8,936 nt of DNA, taken from positions 1 to 8,936 of the forward strand of contig CANIAI010000070.1 in NCBI GenBank assembly GCA_947465275.1, read 5' to 3'. Position 1 is the stretch's first letter; the number at the start of each line of letters is the position of its first letter. Below are positions 1 to 6,780 of this stretch, piece by piece. This DNA comes from Acidobacteriota bacterium (GTDB taxonomy: Bacteria; Acidobacteriota; Vicinamibacteria; Vicinamibacterales; UBA2999). The notes beneath the pieces were generated by a model. It had not been told where the DNA came from and did not search any database. It saw nothing but the letters and a program-made list of their open reading frames with translations. Position numbers and translations under genes: made by a program.

Positions 1-500
1 CCGCGGAGCCGCTCCACGTCCTTGCTGGCCCGTGTCGCGTTCGCCTCGGCCTCGCGCACCCTCGCCTGGGCCGTGGCCAGCCGCGCCTTCGCAACCGCGA
101 CGCCGTGCGTCGCCTCTTCCGAGGAGGCCTGCGCCTGCTGCACGCCGCCCTGCGCCGTCGAGATGCCGCTCGCGGTGGTGGTCGTGGTGATGGGCACCGA
201 AGCCTGCGCGGCCTGCGCCGCGGCGACGGCGTCGGCCAGTTCCGCCTGTGCCTTCGCGAGCGCGATCTCGTAGTCGCGCGGGTCGAGCGACACGAGCACC
301 GCGCCCGCCTCGACCTGCTGGTTGTCGGTCACCGGCACGTCGGCGACCGTACCGCCCACGCGGGCGGCAATCGGGACGATGTGGGCGTCCACCTGCGCGT
401 CGTCGGTCGACTCGCGCCCGGCCGTGGCAAACAGGTACGCGCCGGTGGCCAGCACGGCGACGAGCACGACGCCAATCACGATCTTGATTCGGGTATGCAT
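1..500 (-). CDS. EmrA/HlyD-family periplasmic adaptor (membrane fusion protein), partial
   Basis: This is the N-terminal 166 codons of a membrane fusion protein; the gene continues past the left edge. Such adaptors link an inner-membrane pump to a TolC channel across the periplasm. Residues 5-25 form one hydrophobic anchor (IVIGVVLVAVLATGAYLF), preceded by basic residues. Next comes STDDAQVDAHIVPIAARVGG (31-50), the conserved opening of the EmrA-type lipoyl/barrel-sandwich domain, then DNQQVEAGAVLVSLDPRDYE (59-78). From residue 80 an Ala/Gln/Glu-rich stretch looks like the start of the coiled-coil hairpin, interrupted by a Thr/Ser/Gly-rich segment (about 101-120) that EmrA relatives also have. 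The ATG at 498-500 lies 10 bases behind GAGAGG (511-516). The TolC gene ends 35 bases upstream with no promoter visible between, so the two are probably co-transcribed. EmrA partners are usually MFS (DHA2/EmrB) pumps, but the pump gene is not in view and an ABC pump is possible. Family assignment is firm; the substrate is unknown. Confidence 0.9.
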   Translation of the reverse strand, partial: MHTRIKIVIGVVLVAVLATGAYLFATAGRESTDDAQVDAHIVPIAARVGGTVADVPVTDNQQVEAGAVLVSLDPRDYEIALAKAQAELADAVAAAQAAQASVPITTTTTASGISTAQGGVQQAQASSEEATHGVAVAKARLATAQARVREAEANATRASKDVERLR

Positions 501-535
501 TGCGACGGAGCCTCTCGGAAATCCTGCGGTGCGCG

Positions 536-1966
536 CTACGGCGCGCCGGTGGTCAGGTAGCGCTCGACGGCCTGCTCGGCCGTGCCGAGCGATCGCGCCA
601 GCACCGCCTTCGACACGTTGAACAGGTAGAGCGCGCTGATGTACTGCTCGCTCGCGAGCGCCACGGCCTCCTGTGCCTGGACGACCTCGACGTTCGCGGC
701 CACGCCGGCGGCGAAGCGGTCGCGCGACTGCTGCAGCTGCTGCTGCGCGAGTTCGCGGCCACGGGTGGCGACCTGCAGTTGCTCGCTGGTCGTCTGCAGG
801 TCGAGGAACGCGGTGCGGATGTCGTAGTAGACCTCGGCCTTCAGGTCCTCGGCCTCGGCGCGCCGGCTGCGCAGGTCGGCTTCGGTCTCGATCAGCCGCC
901 CCTGCAGCCGTCCCCCCTGGAACACCGGCACCTGCACCGCGCCGCTCACCGTGAAGGTCGGACGCGCCGTGCCGGCGGTCAGGCCGATGGCGCCGTAGTC
1001 GGCGTTCAGCCGCACGGACGGCAGCGCCTCGGCGCGCGCCGCCGAGTGCCGCGCCTCGGCCGCCTGCACCCGCTCGAGCGCGGCGAGATAGTCGGGCCGC
1101 TCCCGGTAGGCGCGGTCGAGCGCCTCCTGCATCGTCATCTGCACCGGCGGGATGAACGGGATGTCCTGGCTGAGCAGGAACTCCTGCCCGATCGGCAACC
1201 CGATCACCCGCGCGAGCGCCAGCTTCGACTTCTCGAAGTCGCCGGACGCCGTGGTGACCCGCTGCCGTTCGGTCGCCAGGCGTACTTCCTGCCGCACGAC
1301 GTCGATGCCGGCGATGATGCCGCCCTGTCGCAGCGACTGCGCCTGGTTGAAGAGCGCCTGCGCGGTGTCGAGCTGGGCCCGCGCCGACTGCAGCCGCGCG
1401 TCGGCGGCGATCGTCTGCAGGTAGAGGTTCGCCGAGACGAGCACGACGAGGTCGCGCGCGCTCCGGTACTCGTGGCGCGCCGCGGCCAGAGCGTGGTCCT
1501 CGGCGCGGACGTCGCGCATCGCGCGGAGGTCGAGCACCGACTGGCTCAGGAACAGCCGCGCGTCGAAGACGTTGAACGGCCCGACCATTGTCGGGAAGCC
1601 GCTGTTGCGGATCGGAAAGCCGAAGGCCTCGAGGTTGCGCGTCTGCCGTGACTCGCCGATGCTCGCGTTCAGGTTCGGGAGCAGGTCGGAGAGCGCGCGC
1701 CACCGCGCGCCGCGGGCCCGCTCCATCCCGTCACTGGCGGTAAGCACGCCGAGGTTGTGGTCGAGCGCACGGTGGATGACATCGGCCACGCTCAGCCGGA
1801 GCGGTTCCGGCGAGAGGGTCCCCTCGGGAACGCCGCCGCGGAAGGGGCTTCCGGCCGGGGGGCCGGGCACGGCGGGTGCCTGCGCGAAGGCCGGCGCCGA
1901 GCCGCCCAGGAGGGCGAGCAGGACGAGCACACGAGCGGAGACAGTCGGTTTCAGGGCAGATTTCAC
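536..1966 (-). CDS. TolC-family outer-membrane efflux channel
   Basis: Encodes 476 residues, a normal length for an outer-membrane efflux protein; trimers form the exit duct of tripartite pumps. The N-terminus has basic residues (K2, K6, R12), a hydrophobic core (VLVLLALLGGSAP) and a likely signal peptidase I site after AFA near residue 28. No lipobox Cys is seen, so it is probably not lipidated. Two homologous halves are visible: ADVIHRALDHNLGVL about residues 65-79 with LPNLNAS near 99, and QEALDRAYRERPDYLAAL near 281-298 with LPSVRLNADYG near 315. Both contain long Ala/Gln/Glu/Arg helices typical of the periplasmic tunnel. GPFNVFDARLFLSQSV and VQVPVFQGGRL are typical strand regions of the family. 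The start is a GTG (1964-1966) with a GAGAGAGG element (1978-1985) 11 bases upstream; starting at the next GTG (codon 13) would remove the basic part of the signal peptide. It lies directly before the adaptor gene, so the pair is one export system. No regulator gene is seen beside it. Cargo cannot be inferred. Confidence 0.94.
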   Translation of the reverse strand: MKSALKPTVSARVLVLLALLGGSAPAFAQAPAVPGPPAGSPFRGGVPEGTLSPEPLRLSVADVIHRALDHNLGVLTASDGMERARGARWRALSDLLPNLNASIGESRQTRNLEAFGFPIRNSGFPTMVGPFNVFDARLFLSQSVLDLRAMRDVRAEDHALAAARHEYRSARDLVVLVSANLYLQTIAADARLQSARAQLDTAQALFNQAQSLRQGGIIAGIDVVRQEVRLATERQRVTTASGDFEKSKLALARVIGLPIGQEFLLSQDIPFIPPVQMTMQEALDRAYRERPDYLAALERVQAAEARHSAARAEALPSVRLNADYGAIGLTAGTARPTFTVSGAVQVPVFQGGRLQGRLIETEADLRSRRAEAEDLKAEVYYDIRTAFLDLQTTSEQLQVATRGRELAQQQLQQSRDRFAAGVAANVEVVQAQEAVALASEQYISALYLFNVSKAVLARSLGTAEQAVERYLTTGAP

Positions 1967-2037
1967 GGCGCGGGAGGCCTCTCTCTGCGAACGGGACGTG
2001 CACGCGTGCGGGCGGGTCTTGCGGGTCCGCGGGCGGT

Positions 2038-2052
2038 GCCGGTGTGACCGGC
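2038..2052. repeat. Perfect inverted repeat near the 5' end of the predicted efflux transcript
   Basis: GCCGGT (2038-2043) and ACCGGC (2047-2052) are exact reverse complements separated by GTG. The repeat lies about 12 bases downstream of the predicted start of the TolC-adaptor transcript, where it could act as a repressor operator or fold as an RNA hairpin. Short GC-rich inverted repeats arise easily by chance in DNA of this composition, so function is unproven. Confidence 0.3.
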
Positions 2053-2070
2053 GCAGGGCCGGCTTCTCCT

Positions 2071-2099
2071 ATTGTGCCCCGTGGCGCGCGATTTTTCAG
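2071..2099 (-). promoter_or_regulatory. Candidate sigma70-type promoter for the TolC-adaptor unit
   Basis: On the minus strand, CTGAAA (2094-2099, 4 of 6 matches to TTGACA) is followed after exactly 17 bases by CACAAT (2071-2076, 4 of 6 matches to TATAAT). The AT-rich run in and beside the -35 box is a rare relief in a strongly GC-rich intergenic region. Transcription would start near 2064 and leave a leader of about 98 bases before the GTG at 1966. Two copies of the palindrome GGCGCC (2104-2109 and 2120-2125, 16 bases apart) lie just upstream of the -35 box and could be regulator sites. The promoter rests on consensus matching alone. Confidence 0.4.
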
Positions 2100-2137
2100 C
2101 GGTGGCGCCGCGGTGAGACGGCGCCGAGACGGCTGAG

Positions 2138-2155
2138 GCCGGCCGCAGAGCCGGC
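2138..2155. repeat. Small hairpin-forming repeat (GCCGGC, 6-base loop, GCCGGC)
   Basis: Two GCCGGC words (2138-2143 and 2150-2155) can pair around the loop CGCAGA. No T-run follows on either strand, so it is not a standard intrinsic terminator. It sits between the larger post-ftsH hairpin and the candidate efflux promoter. It may contribute to transcription termination or be chance in GC-rich DNA. Confidence 0.2.
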
Positions 2156-2185
2156 GGTCCGAACGGGGCGGGTCGGGTTGCGGGC

Positions 2186-2227
2186 GTGCGCACGGCTCCG
2201 GCGTCTGGACGACCCCGAAGCCGGCAC
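2186..2227 (-). terminator. Hairpin just behind ftsH, possible transcription end without U-tract
   Basis: Reading the minus strand, a stem of 9 pairs forms between CGGCTTCGG (2215-2223) and CCGGAGCCG (2193-2201), with one G-U wobble and a 13-base loop. The loop contains a small CGT/ACG pairing of its own. Beyond a 3-base bulge, GTGC (2224-2227) can pair with GCAC (2186-2189) to lengthen the stem. The structure begins 13 bases after the ftsH stop codon, the usual place for a terminator. No T-rich run follows, so it may need Rho or other factors, or protect the 3' end of the mRNA. Confidence 0.4.
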
Positions 2228-2240
2228 GAGGGGGAGGACT

Positions 2241-4121
2241 CTAGGTCAGCGCCGCCGTGACCGCGGGCAACGACGCGGCGGCGCCGGCGACCAGCGCGCC
2301 CGGCACCACGGGTACGTCGGGGCCCGCCGGCAGGACGGCCTCCGCCAGGATCTGCCGCAGCCGGGCGGCGTCCACCGACTCGACGTCGAGCAGTTCGAGC
2401 GCCAGCGCCTTGACCGCGTGCCGCTGCTCCTCGATCACGCGTCGCGCGGTCTCGTAACCCTGCATGACCAGCGCGCGGATCTCGTCATCGACGCGACGGG
2501 CGGTCTCCTCGCTGAACCCGGCGGCCGGGCGCTCGGTGTCCCAGGCGCCCGAGGGACGGCGGAAGTGGAGCGGGCCGAGCGGTGACATGCCGAGCTCGCA
2601 CACCATCTTGCGGGCGAGCTCCGTGGCCCGTTCGATGTCATTGGAGGCGCCGCTCGTCATCTGCCGCAGGAAGAGTTCCTCGGCGACGCGACCGCCCATC
2701 AGGATCGCGATCTGCGCCTCGATGTACGGCTTCGAGTGGGTGTACCGATCGGCCTCGGGCAGCTGCATCGTGACGCCGAGCGCGCGACCGCGCGGGATGA
2801 TCGTCACCTTGTGCAGCGGGTCGGCGTCCGGCAGCATCGCCGCGACCAGCGCATGACCCGATTCGTGATACGCGCAGGTCACCCGCTCCTGCTCGCTCAT
2901 CGCCACCGACTTCCGCTCGACCCCCATCAGCACCTTGTCGCGCGCCGAGTCGAAGTCGGCGTCCGAGACGGCGTGGCGCCCCTGCCGCGCGGCGGTGAGG
3001 GCCGCCTCGTTCACCAGGTTGGCGAGTTCGGCGCCCGAGAACCCGGGCGTGCCGCGCGCAATCGAGCGCAGGTCGACGCCGGGGACGAGCGCGACGCGGC
3101 GCGCGTGCACCCGCAGGATCTGCTCGCGCCCCTTCAGGTCGGGGTTCCCCACCGTCACCTGCCGGTCGAAGCGGCCGGGGCGCAGCAGCGCCGGGTCGAG
3201 GATGTCCTGCCGGTTGGTCGCGGCGACGATGATGATGTTCTCGGTGGGAGTGAAGCCGTCCATCTCGACGAGCAGCTGGTTCAGCGTCTGCTCACGCTCT
3301 TCGTGGCTGAGCGAGTTCCCGCCGCGGTTGCGGCCGACGGCGTCGAGCTCGTCGATGAAGATGATGCAGGCCGGGTGACGGCGCGCTTCCTTGAAGAGGC
3401 GGCGCACGCGCGAGGCGCCGACGCCGGCGTACATCTCGACGAAGTCGGATCCGCTCGTCGAGATGAAGGGCACCCCGGCCTCACCGGCCATGGAGCGCGC
3501 CAGCAGCGTCTTGCCCGTGCCCGGCGGGCCGACGAGGAGGATGCCGCGCGGGATGCGGCCGCCGATCGACGCGAAGCGGGCGGGGTCGCGAAGAAAGTCG
3601 ACGATCTCGCGCACCTCGTCCTTGGCCTCGTCCACCCCGGCCACGTCGGCAAAGGTGACCGTCACCTGCTGCGGGTCGATCGTCCGCGCCTTCTCGAGCG
3701 TCGGCACCCGTCCCGTGACCATCCGGAAGAGTGCGATCCCGGTGAAGCCGAGGAAGACGAGTGCGAGCCCGATCGCGCCGTAGCTGCCGGCGTGTGACCC
3801 GCCGGCGCGGCTCACGTTGACCCTGACCCCCTGGGCGCTCAGCTGTGCCAGGAAGGTCGGGTTCGTGGCGACGTAGCCCGTCGGCGCGCCCGACTCGAGC
3901 CGGCGGCCGTCGCGCAGCTCGACCCGCAGGAGGTCACCGTCGACCGTCACCTGGCGCAGGTGTCCGTCGTGCAGGTGCGCAAGCACGTCCGAGAAGGCGA
4001 CCGCCGTCCACTCGGGTTCACGTGCCCGCCACGCCAGCCATCCGGCGGCAAGCACGACCAGCGTAAGCACGGTGGCGGCGATGACAACGACACGGGTACG
4101 CGGCAGCTTGCCTCCCAGCAC
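2241..4121 (-). CDS. ftsH: ATP-dependent zinc metalloprotease FtsH
   Basis: Encodes 626 residues from the chosen start (E. coli FtsH has 644). FtsH is a hexameric inner-membrane AAA+ protease that pulls out and degrades membrane and short-lived cytosolic proteins. Two transmembrane helices (about 11-31 and 113-135) flank a periplasmic domain of about 80 residues. The AAA+ module has Walker A GPPGTGKT (198-205), Walker B IIFIDELD (253-260) and the second region of homology with LLRPGRFDR (312-320, arginine fingers R314 and R317). The zinc site is HESGH (419-423; HEAGH in E. coli), and the third ligand is probably D495 in TSGASND. All catalytic residues are present. The pore loop reads MYAGVG where MFVGVG is usual, so the aromatic is kept. 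The last 30 or so residues are rich in Ala, Val and Pro, unlike the usual polar tail. The GTG at 4119-4121 is preferred because GAGGAG lies 6 bases upstream and the anchor helix follows promptly. The frame stays open to an ATG at 4271, but that would add 50 Arg/Pro-rich residues. Confidence 0.95.
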   Translation of the reverse strand: MLGGKLPRTRVVVIAATVLTLVVLAAGWLAWRAREPEWTAVAFSDVLAHLHDGHLRQVTVDGDLLRVELRDGRRLESGAPTGYVATNPTFLAQLSAQGVRVNVSRAGGSHAGSYGAIGLALVFLGFTGIALFRMVTGRVPTLEKARTIDPQQVTVTFADVAGVDEAKDEVREIVDFLRDPARFASIGGRIPRGILLVGPPGTGKTLLARSMAGEAGVPFISTSGSDFVEMYAGVGASRVRRLFKEARRHPACIIFIDELDAVGRNRGGNSLSHEEREQTLNQLLVEMDGFTPTENIIIVAATNRQDILDPALLRPGRFDRQVTVGNPDLKGREQILRVHARRVALVPGVDLRSIARGTPGFSGAELANLVNEAALTAARQGRHAVSDADFDSARDKVLMGVERKSVAMSEQERVTCAYHESGHALVAAMLPDADPLHKVTIIPRGRALGVTMQLPEADRYTHSKPYIEAQIAILMGGRVAEELFLRQMTSGASNDIERATELARKMVCELGMSPLGPLHFRRPSGAWDTERPAAGFSEETARRVDDEIRALVMQGYETARRVIEEQRHAVKALALELLDVESVDAARLRQILAEAVLPAGPDVPVVPGALVAGAAASLPAVTAALT

Positions 4122-4127
4122 GGGGCA

Positions 4128-4133
4128 CTCCTC
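4128..4133 (-). promoter_or_regulatory. Strong Shine-Dalgarno sequence setting the ftsH GTG start
   Basis: GAGGAG on the minus strand lies 6 bases before the GTG at 4119-4121. It is the clearest ribosome binding site in the window. It decides the ftsH start against the longer open frame that reaches an ATG at 4271. Confidence 0.75.
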
Positions 4134-4236
4134 GGATCGGCGTGGAAGAGACGGCACGCCCGGCATCCAGGGTGCAGTCGACTCGAATGGGTGTGGAGGT
4201 GCGCGGCGACAGGACGTTCCAGTTGCGCGCCTGACC

Positions 4237-4265
4237 ATGTTATCGGACGGACCCGTGACTGTAAA
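4237..4265 (-). promoter_or_regulatory. Candidate sigma70-type promoter for ftsH
   Basis: On the minus strand TTTACA (4260-4265, 5 of 6 matches to TTGACA) is followed after 17 bases by TAACAT (4237-4242, 4 of 6 matches to TATAAT). Transcription would begin near 4230, leaving a leader of about 108 bases before the GTG at 4121. The -10 box covers the ATG assigned to the divergent DUF72 gene, so the two genes would share or compete for this DNA, or DUF72 starts slightly later. I saw no heat-shock (sigma32-type) element, although ftsH is often heat-regulated. Confidence 0.45.
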
Positions 4266-5097
4266 CAGCACATGCGAGAAGACTTACTCAGCTCTTCCGT
4301 ATCAGCTCCGGATCGGCTGCTCGGGCTGGCAGTACCGTCACTGGCGCGGTGAGATCTACCCCGCCGAGCTCGCCATGTCGAGCTGGTTCGCACACTATGC
4401 GACGCGCTTCGACACGGTCGAGATCAACTACAGCTTCTACCGGCTGCCCTCGCTCGAGACGTTCACCGCCTGGCGCGCCCAGGCCCCGCCGGGGTTCCTC
4501 TACGCCGTGAAGGCGAGCCGTTTCCTGACGCACATGAAGAAGCTGAAGGACCCGGACGACCCGCTGCGCCGCTTCTTCGAACCGGCGGCGGCCCTGGGCC
4601 CGACGCTCGGACCAGTGCTGTTCCAACTACCGCCGCGGTTCGGCCTGGACCTCGACCGGCTCGACACGTTCCTCGAGGCGCTCGCGCGGGTCACCGGAGA
4701 ACTGGCCCCGGGCGTCAGGGCCGCAATCGAATTCAGGGACCCGTCCTGGTACGACGCGCGCGTGTCGGCACGACTCGAGGCATACGGGGTCTCGCTGTGC
4801 CTCCACGACATGCCGGGGTCGGCGACCGGGCGCGAGCTCGTGGGGCCGTTCGCCTACGTCCGCTTCCATGGCGGCGCCTCGCGCTACGGTGGCCGCTACG
4901 ATGACGCCCGGCTGGACGGCTGGGCCGACTGGCTCGCCGAACGCCTCGCCAACGGCGTGCCGGTCTTCGCCTACTTCAACAACGACATCGGCGGGCACGC
5001 ACCGCGCGACGCGGAGCGGCTGCGGATGCGTGTGCGGGAGCGCATGGGGCGACGGAGAGGCGGGACGACGGCCTGGGCCCTGGCCCAAGCCAGGTGA
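4237..5097 (+). CDS. DUF72 (YecE-like) TIM-barrel protein, function unknown
   Basis: Encodes 286 residues from the chosen ATG. The family is widespread and has no established reaction; it is a predicted soluble TIM barrel, and no signal peptide or membrane helix is seen here. Family hallmarks appear in order: RIGCSGWQYRHWRGEIYP (25-42), FDTVEINYSFYRLPS (about 64-78), a KASRFLTHMKKL segment, GPVLFQLPPRFGLD, AIEFRDPSWY, LCLHDMPGS, YVRFHG and, near the end, FAYFNNDIGGHAPRDA. All are intact, so the protein should be folded and active in whatever the family does. The frame is open back to 4072, but that stretch is Arg/Gly-rich and lies over the divergent ftsH start. The real start is therefore the ATG at 4237 or the GTG at 4255, which has a weak GGACGG 4 bases upstream. 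Neither has a good ribosome site and I found no convincing promoter. It is convergent with nadE (6-base gap) and divergent from ftsH. Confidence 0.92.
   Translation: MLSDGPVTVNSTCEKTYSALPYQLRIGCSGWQYRHWRGEIYPAELAMSSWFAHYATRFDTVEINYSFYRLPSLETFTAWRAQAPPGFLYAVKASRFLTHMKKLKDPDDPLRRFFEPAAALGPTLGPVLFQLPPRFGLDLDRLDTFLEALARVTGELAPGVRAAIEFRDPSWYDARVSARLEAYGVSLCLHDMPGSATGRELVGPFAYVRFHGGASRYGGRYDDARLDGWADWLAERLANGVPVFAYFNNDIGGHAPRDAERLRMRVRERMGRRRGGTTAWALAQAR
5070..5091. repeat. Imperfect hairpin at the DUF72/nadE convergence
   Basis: GGC-C-TGGGC (5070-5078) pairs with GCCCA-A-GCC (5083-5091) around the loop CCTG, with one C/A mismatch. It lies inside the last codons of the DUF72 gene and 12 bases beyond the nadE stop on the other strand. 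It might serve as a nadE transcript end, but no U-tract follows in either direction. Confidence 0.2.
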
Positions 5098-5103
5098 GCG
5101 GCG

Positions 5104-6774
5104 CTAGGGGCGCGCCATCGCGCGGTAGTCGGCCGCGATCGGGAACCGGCGGCCGACACCGAACGCCTTCGACGACAGCTTGATGCCGGGCGCCGCCTGG
5201 CGACGCTTGTACTCGCTCGTGTCGATCTTCCGGATCACGTCGCGCACCACCGCCGCGTCGATCCCGAGCGCCGCGATCGCATCCGCGCCGAGGTTCCGCT
5301 CGACGTAGGCCTCAATCACGCGGTCGAGCAGGTCGTAGGGCGGCAGCGAATCCTGGTCGGTCTGGTCTGGACGCAGTTCGGCGCTCGGCGCCTTCGTCAG
5401 CGTCGACTCGGGGATGATCGCGCGCGTGCGGTTCACGTAGCGCGCAAGCCGGTAGACCAGCGTCTTCGGCACGTCGCTGATCACCGCGAGCCCGCCGCTC
5501 ATGTCACCGTAGAGCGTGCAGTAGCCGACGGCGAGCTCCGACTTGTTGCCGGTCGTCAGCAGCAGGTGCCCGAACTTGTTCGAGAGCGCCATCAGCACGC
5601 CGCCACGCACGCGGGCCTGGATGTTCTGCTCCGTCACGTCTTCGGCGCGCCCGGCGAAGGCCGGCTGCAGCAGGTCGAGATACGCCTGGAACACCCCGTC
5701 GATCGGGATGACCTGGTGCGGCACCCCGAGGGCCGCCGCGAGCGCCGCCGCGTCGTCGAGGCTGTGCTGTGACGAATAGCGGGCCGGCAGCGCCACCGTG
5801 TGGACGTTGGCCGCGCCCAGCGCGTCGACCGCCAGGCAGGCGGTGAGCGCCGAGTCGATGCCGCCCGACAGCCCGAGCACCACGGACGGGAACCCGCACT
5901 TGCGCACGTAGTCGCGCAGGCCGAGCACGAGCGCCCCGTATGCCTGCTCTTCCTGCACCTCGGCGCAGCGGCGCAGGACGGGCTCGCCGGCAGGAGCCGT
6001 GTCGCGGGACGGCAGGTCGTACACGACGAAGTCGTCCTCGAACTCGGCCATGCGGACGACCTCGTGGCCGTCGGGCGCGATCACGATCGAGTGGCCGTCG
6101 AACACGAGCTCGTCGTTGCCACCGACCTGGTTCAGGTAGACGAACGGGACGTGATGATCGACCGCCGCCTGGCGGATCAGGCGGCGGCGCAGGTCGGCCT
6201 TGCGGAACTCGAACGGACTCGCCGAGACGTTGATCATCAGGTCGGCGCCCGCAGCGGCGAGTTCAGAGACCGGGTCGCGGTGATAGAGCCGCTTCGGCCA
6301 GAACGACGGATCGTTCCAGAGGTCCTCGCAGATCGTCACCCCCAGCGTCCGCCCGTGCAGCACCATCGGCGCCACCGTCGTGCCCGGCTCGAAGTAGCGG
6401 TCCTCGTCGAAGACGTCGTAGGTCGGCAGCAGCAGCTTGTGGTGCCGGGCGGTGACGCGACCGCCGGAGCAGAGCGCGACCGAGTTGTAGAGCGACTTTC
6501 CCGCGGGGTTGGGATTACGGTCCACGAATCCGATCAGGATGGCGAGGCGATCGGTCGAGAGGGCCGCGACGCGATCGAGCAGCTGCAGGTTCAGGTCGAT
6601 GAAGCGCGGATACGTCAGCAGATCGCGCGGCGGATACCCGGTGGTCGCGAGTTCGGAGAAGACGACGAGGTCAGCCGACGCCGCGGCGGCACGGGCCACT
6701 GCGTCGGAGATCTTCGTGAAGTTGTCGTCGAAGGCGCCGACCGTGAGGTTCAACTGCGCGAGGGCGATCCGCAC
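5104..6774 (-). CDS. nadE: Glutamine-dependent NAD+ synthetase (NadE, EC 6.3.5.1)
   Basis: Encodes 556 residues from the chosen GTG, normal for the two-domain enzyme. It makes NAD+ from deamido-NAD+, ATP and glutamine, the last step of NAD synthesis, in the cytosol. The N-terminal nitrilase-like glutaminase domain (about 1-270) has the full catalytic triad: E41 in FSELATTGYPPRD, K113 in HHKLLLPTYDVFDEDRYF and C149 in VTICEDLWND. The C-terminal synthetase domain carries the ATP-pyrophosphatase loop LSGGIDSAL (SGGIDS at 303-308), then LPARYSSQHS, TTGNKSELAVGYCTLYGDMSGG and KAPSAELRPDQTDQDSLPPYDLLD, all typical. The frame is open upstream to 6927, but that start would overlap the preceding gene and add 51 residues unrelated to the family. 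VRIALAQLN from the GTG at 6772-6774 matches the expected N-terminus. There is no clear Shine-Dalgarno sequence, and a good promoter ends 7 bases before the GTG, suggesting a leaderless mRNA. The upstream GGT-like gene ends 37 bases away, so read-through is also possible. Confidence 0.96.
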   Translation of the reverse strand: MRIALAQLNLTVGAFDDNFTKISDAVARAAAASADLVVFSELATTGYPPRDLLTYPRFIDLNLQLLDRVAALSTDRLAILIGFVDRNPNPAGKSLYNSVALCSGGRVTARHHKLLLPTYDVFDEDRYFEPGTTVAPMVLHGRTLGVTICEDLWNDPSFWPKRLYHRDPVSELAAAGADLMINVSASPFEFRKADLRRRLIRQAAVDHHVPFVYLNQVGGNDELVFDGHSIVIAPDGHEVVRMAEFEDDFVVYDLPSRDTAPAGEPVLRRCAEVQEEQAYGALVLGLRDYVRKCGFPSVVLGLSGGIDSALTACLAVDALGAANVHTVALPARYSSQHSLDDAAALAAALGVPHQVIPIDGVFQAYLDLLQPAFAGRAEDVTEQNIQARVRGGVLMALSNKFGHLLLTTGNKSELAVGYCTLYGDMSGGLAVISDVPKTLVYRLARYVNRTRAIIPESTLTKAPSAELRPDQTDQDSLPPYDLLDRVIEAYVERNLGADAIAALGIDAAVVRDVIRKIDTSEYKRRQAAPGIKLSSKAFGVGRRFPIAADYRAMARP

Positions 6775-6780
6775 GAGCCT

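Noticed and set aside
500..1651. 383-codon plus-strand open frame opposite the TolC gene
   Set aside because: Its translation is Arg/Leu/Gly-rich without any family motif, and it lies wholly antisense to a clear TolC-family gene. Long shadow frames are expected in DNA this GC-rich.
2736..3797. 353-codon plus-strand open frame opposite ftsH
   Set aside because: It is antisense to the AAA+ and protease modules of a well-conserved ftsH; the Arg/Asp/Val-rich product has no recognisable domain.
4072..4236. N-terminal extension of the DUF72 gene to the ATG at 4072
   Set aside because: The added residues do not resemble the family and overlap the ftsH coding start on the opposite strand.
4217..4251. 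Plus-strand promoter for DUF72 (TTCCAG or TTGCGC as -35)
   Set aside because: With a 16-18 base spacer no acceptable -10 box is found; the AT-rich bases there fit the minus-strand ftsH promoter better.
4122..4271. N-terminal extension of ftsH to the ATG at 4271
   Set aside because: It would add 50 Arg/Pro-rich residues before the membrane anchor, cover the candidate promoter, and ignore the strong GAGGAG placed before the GTG at 4121.
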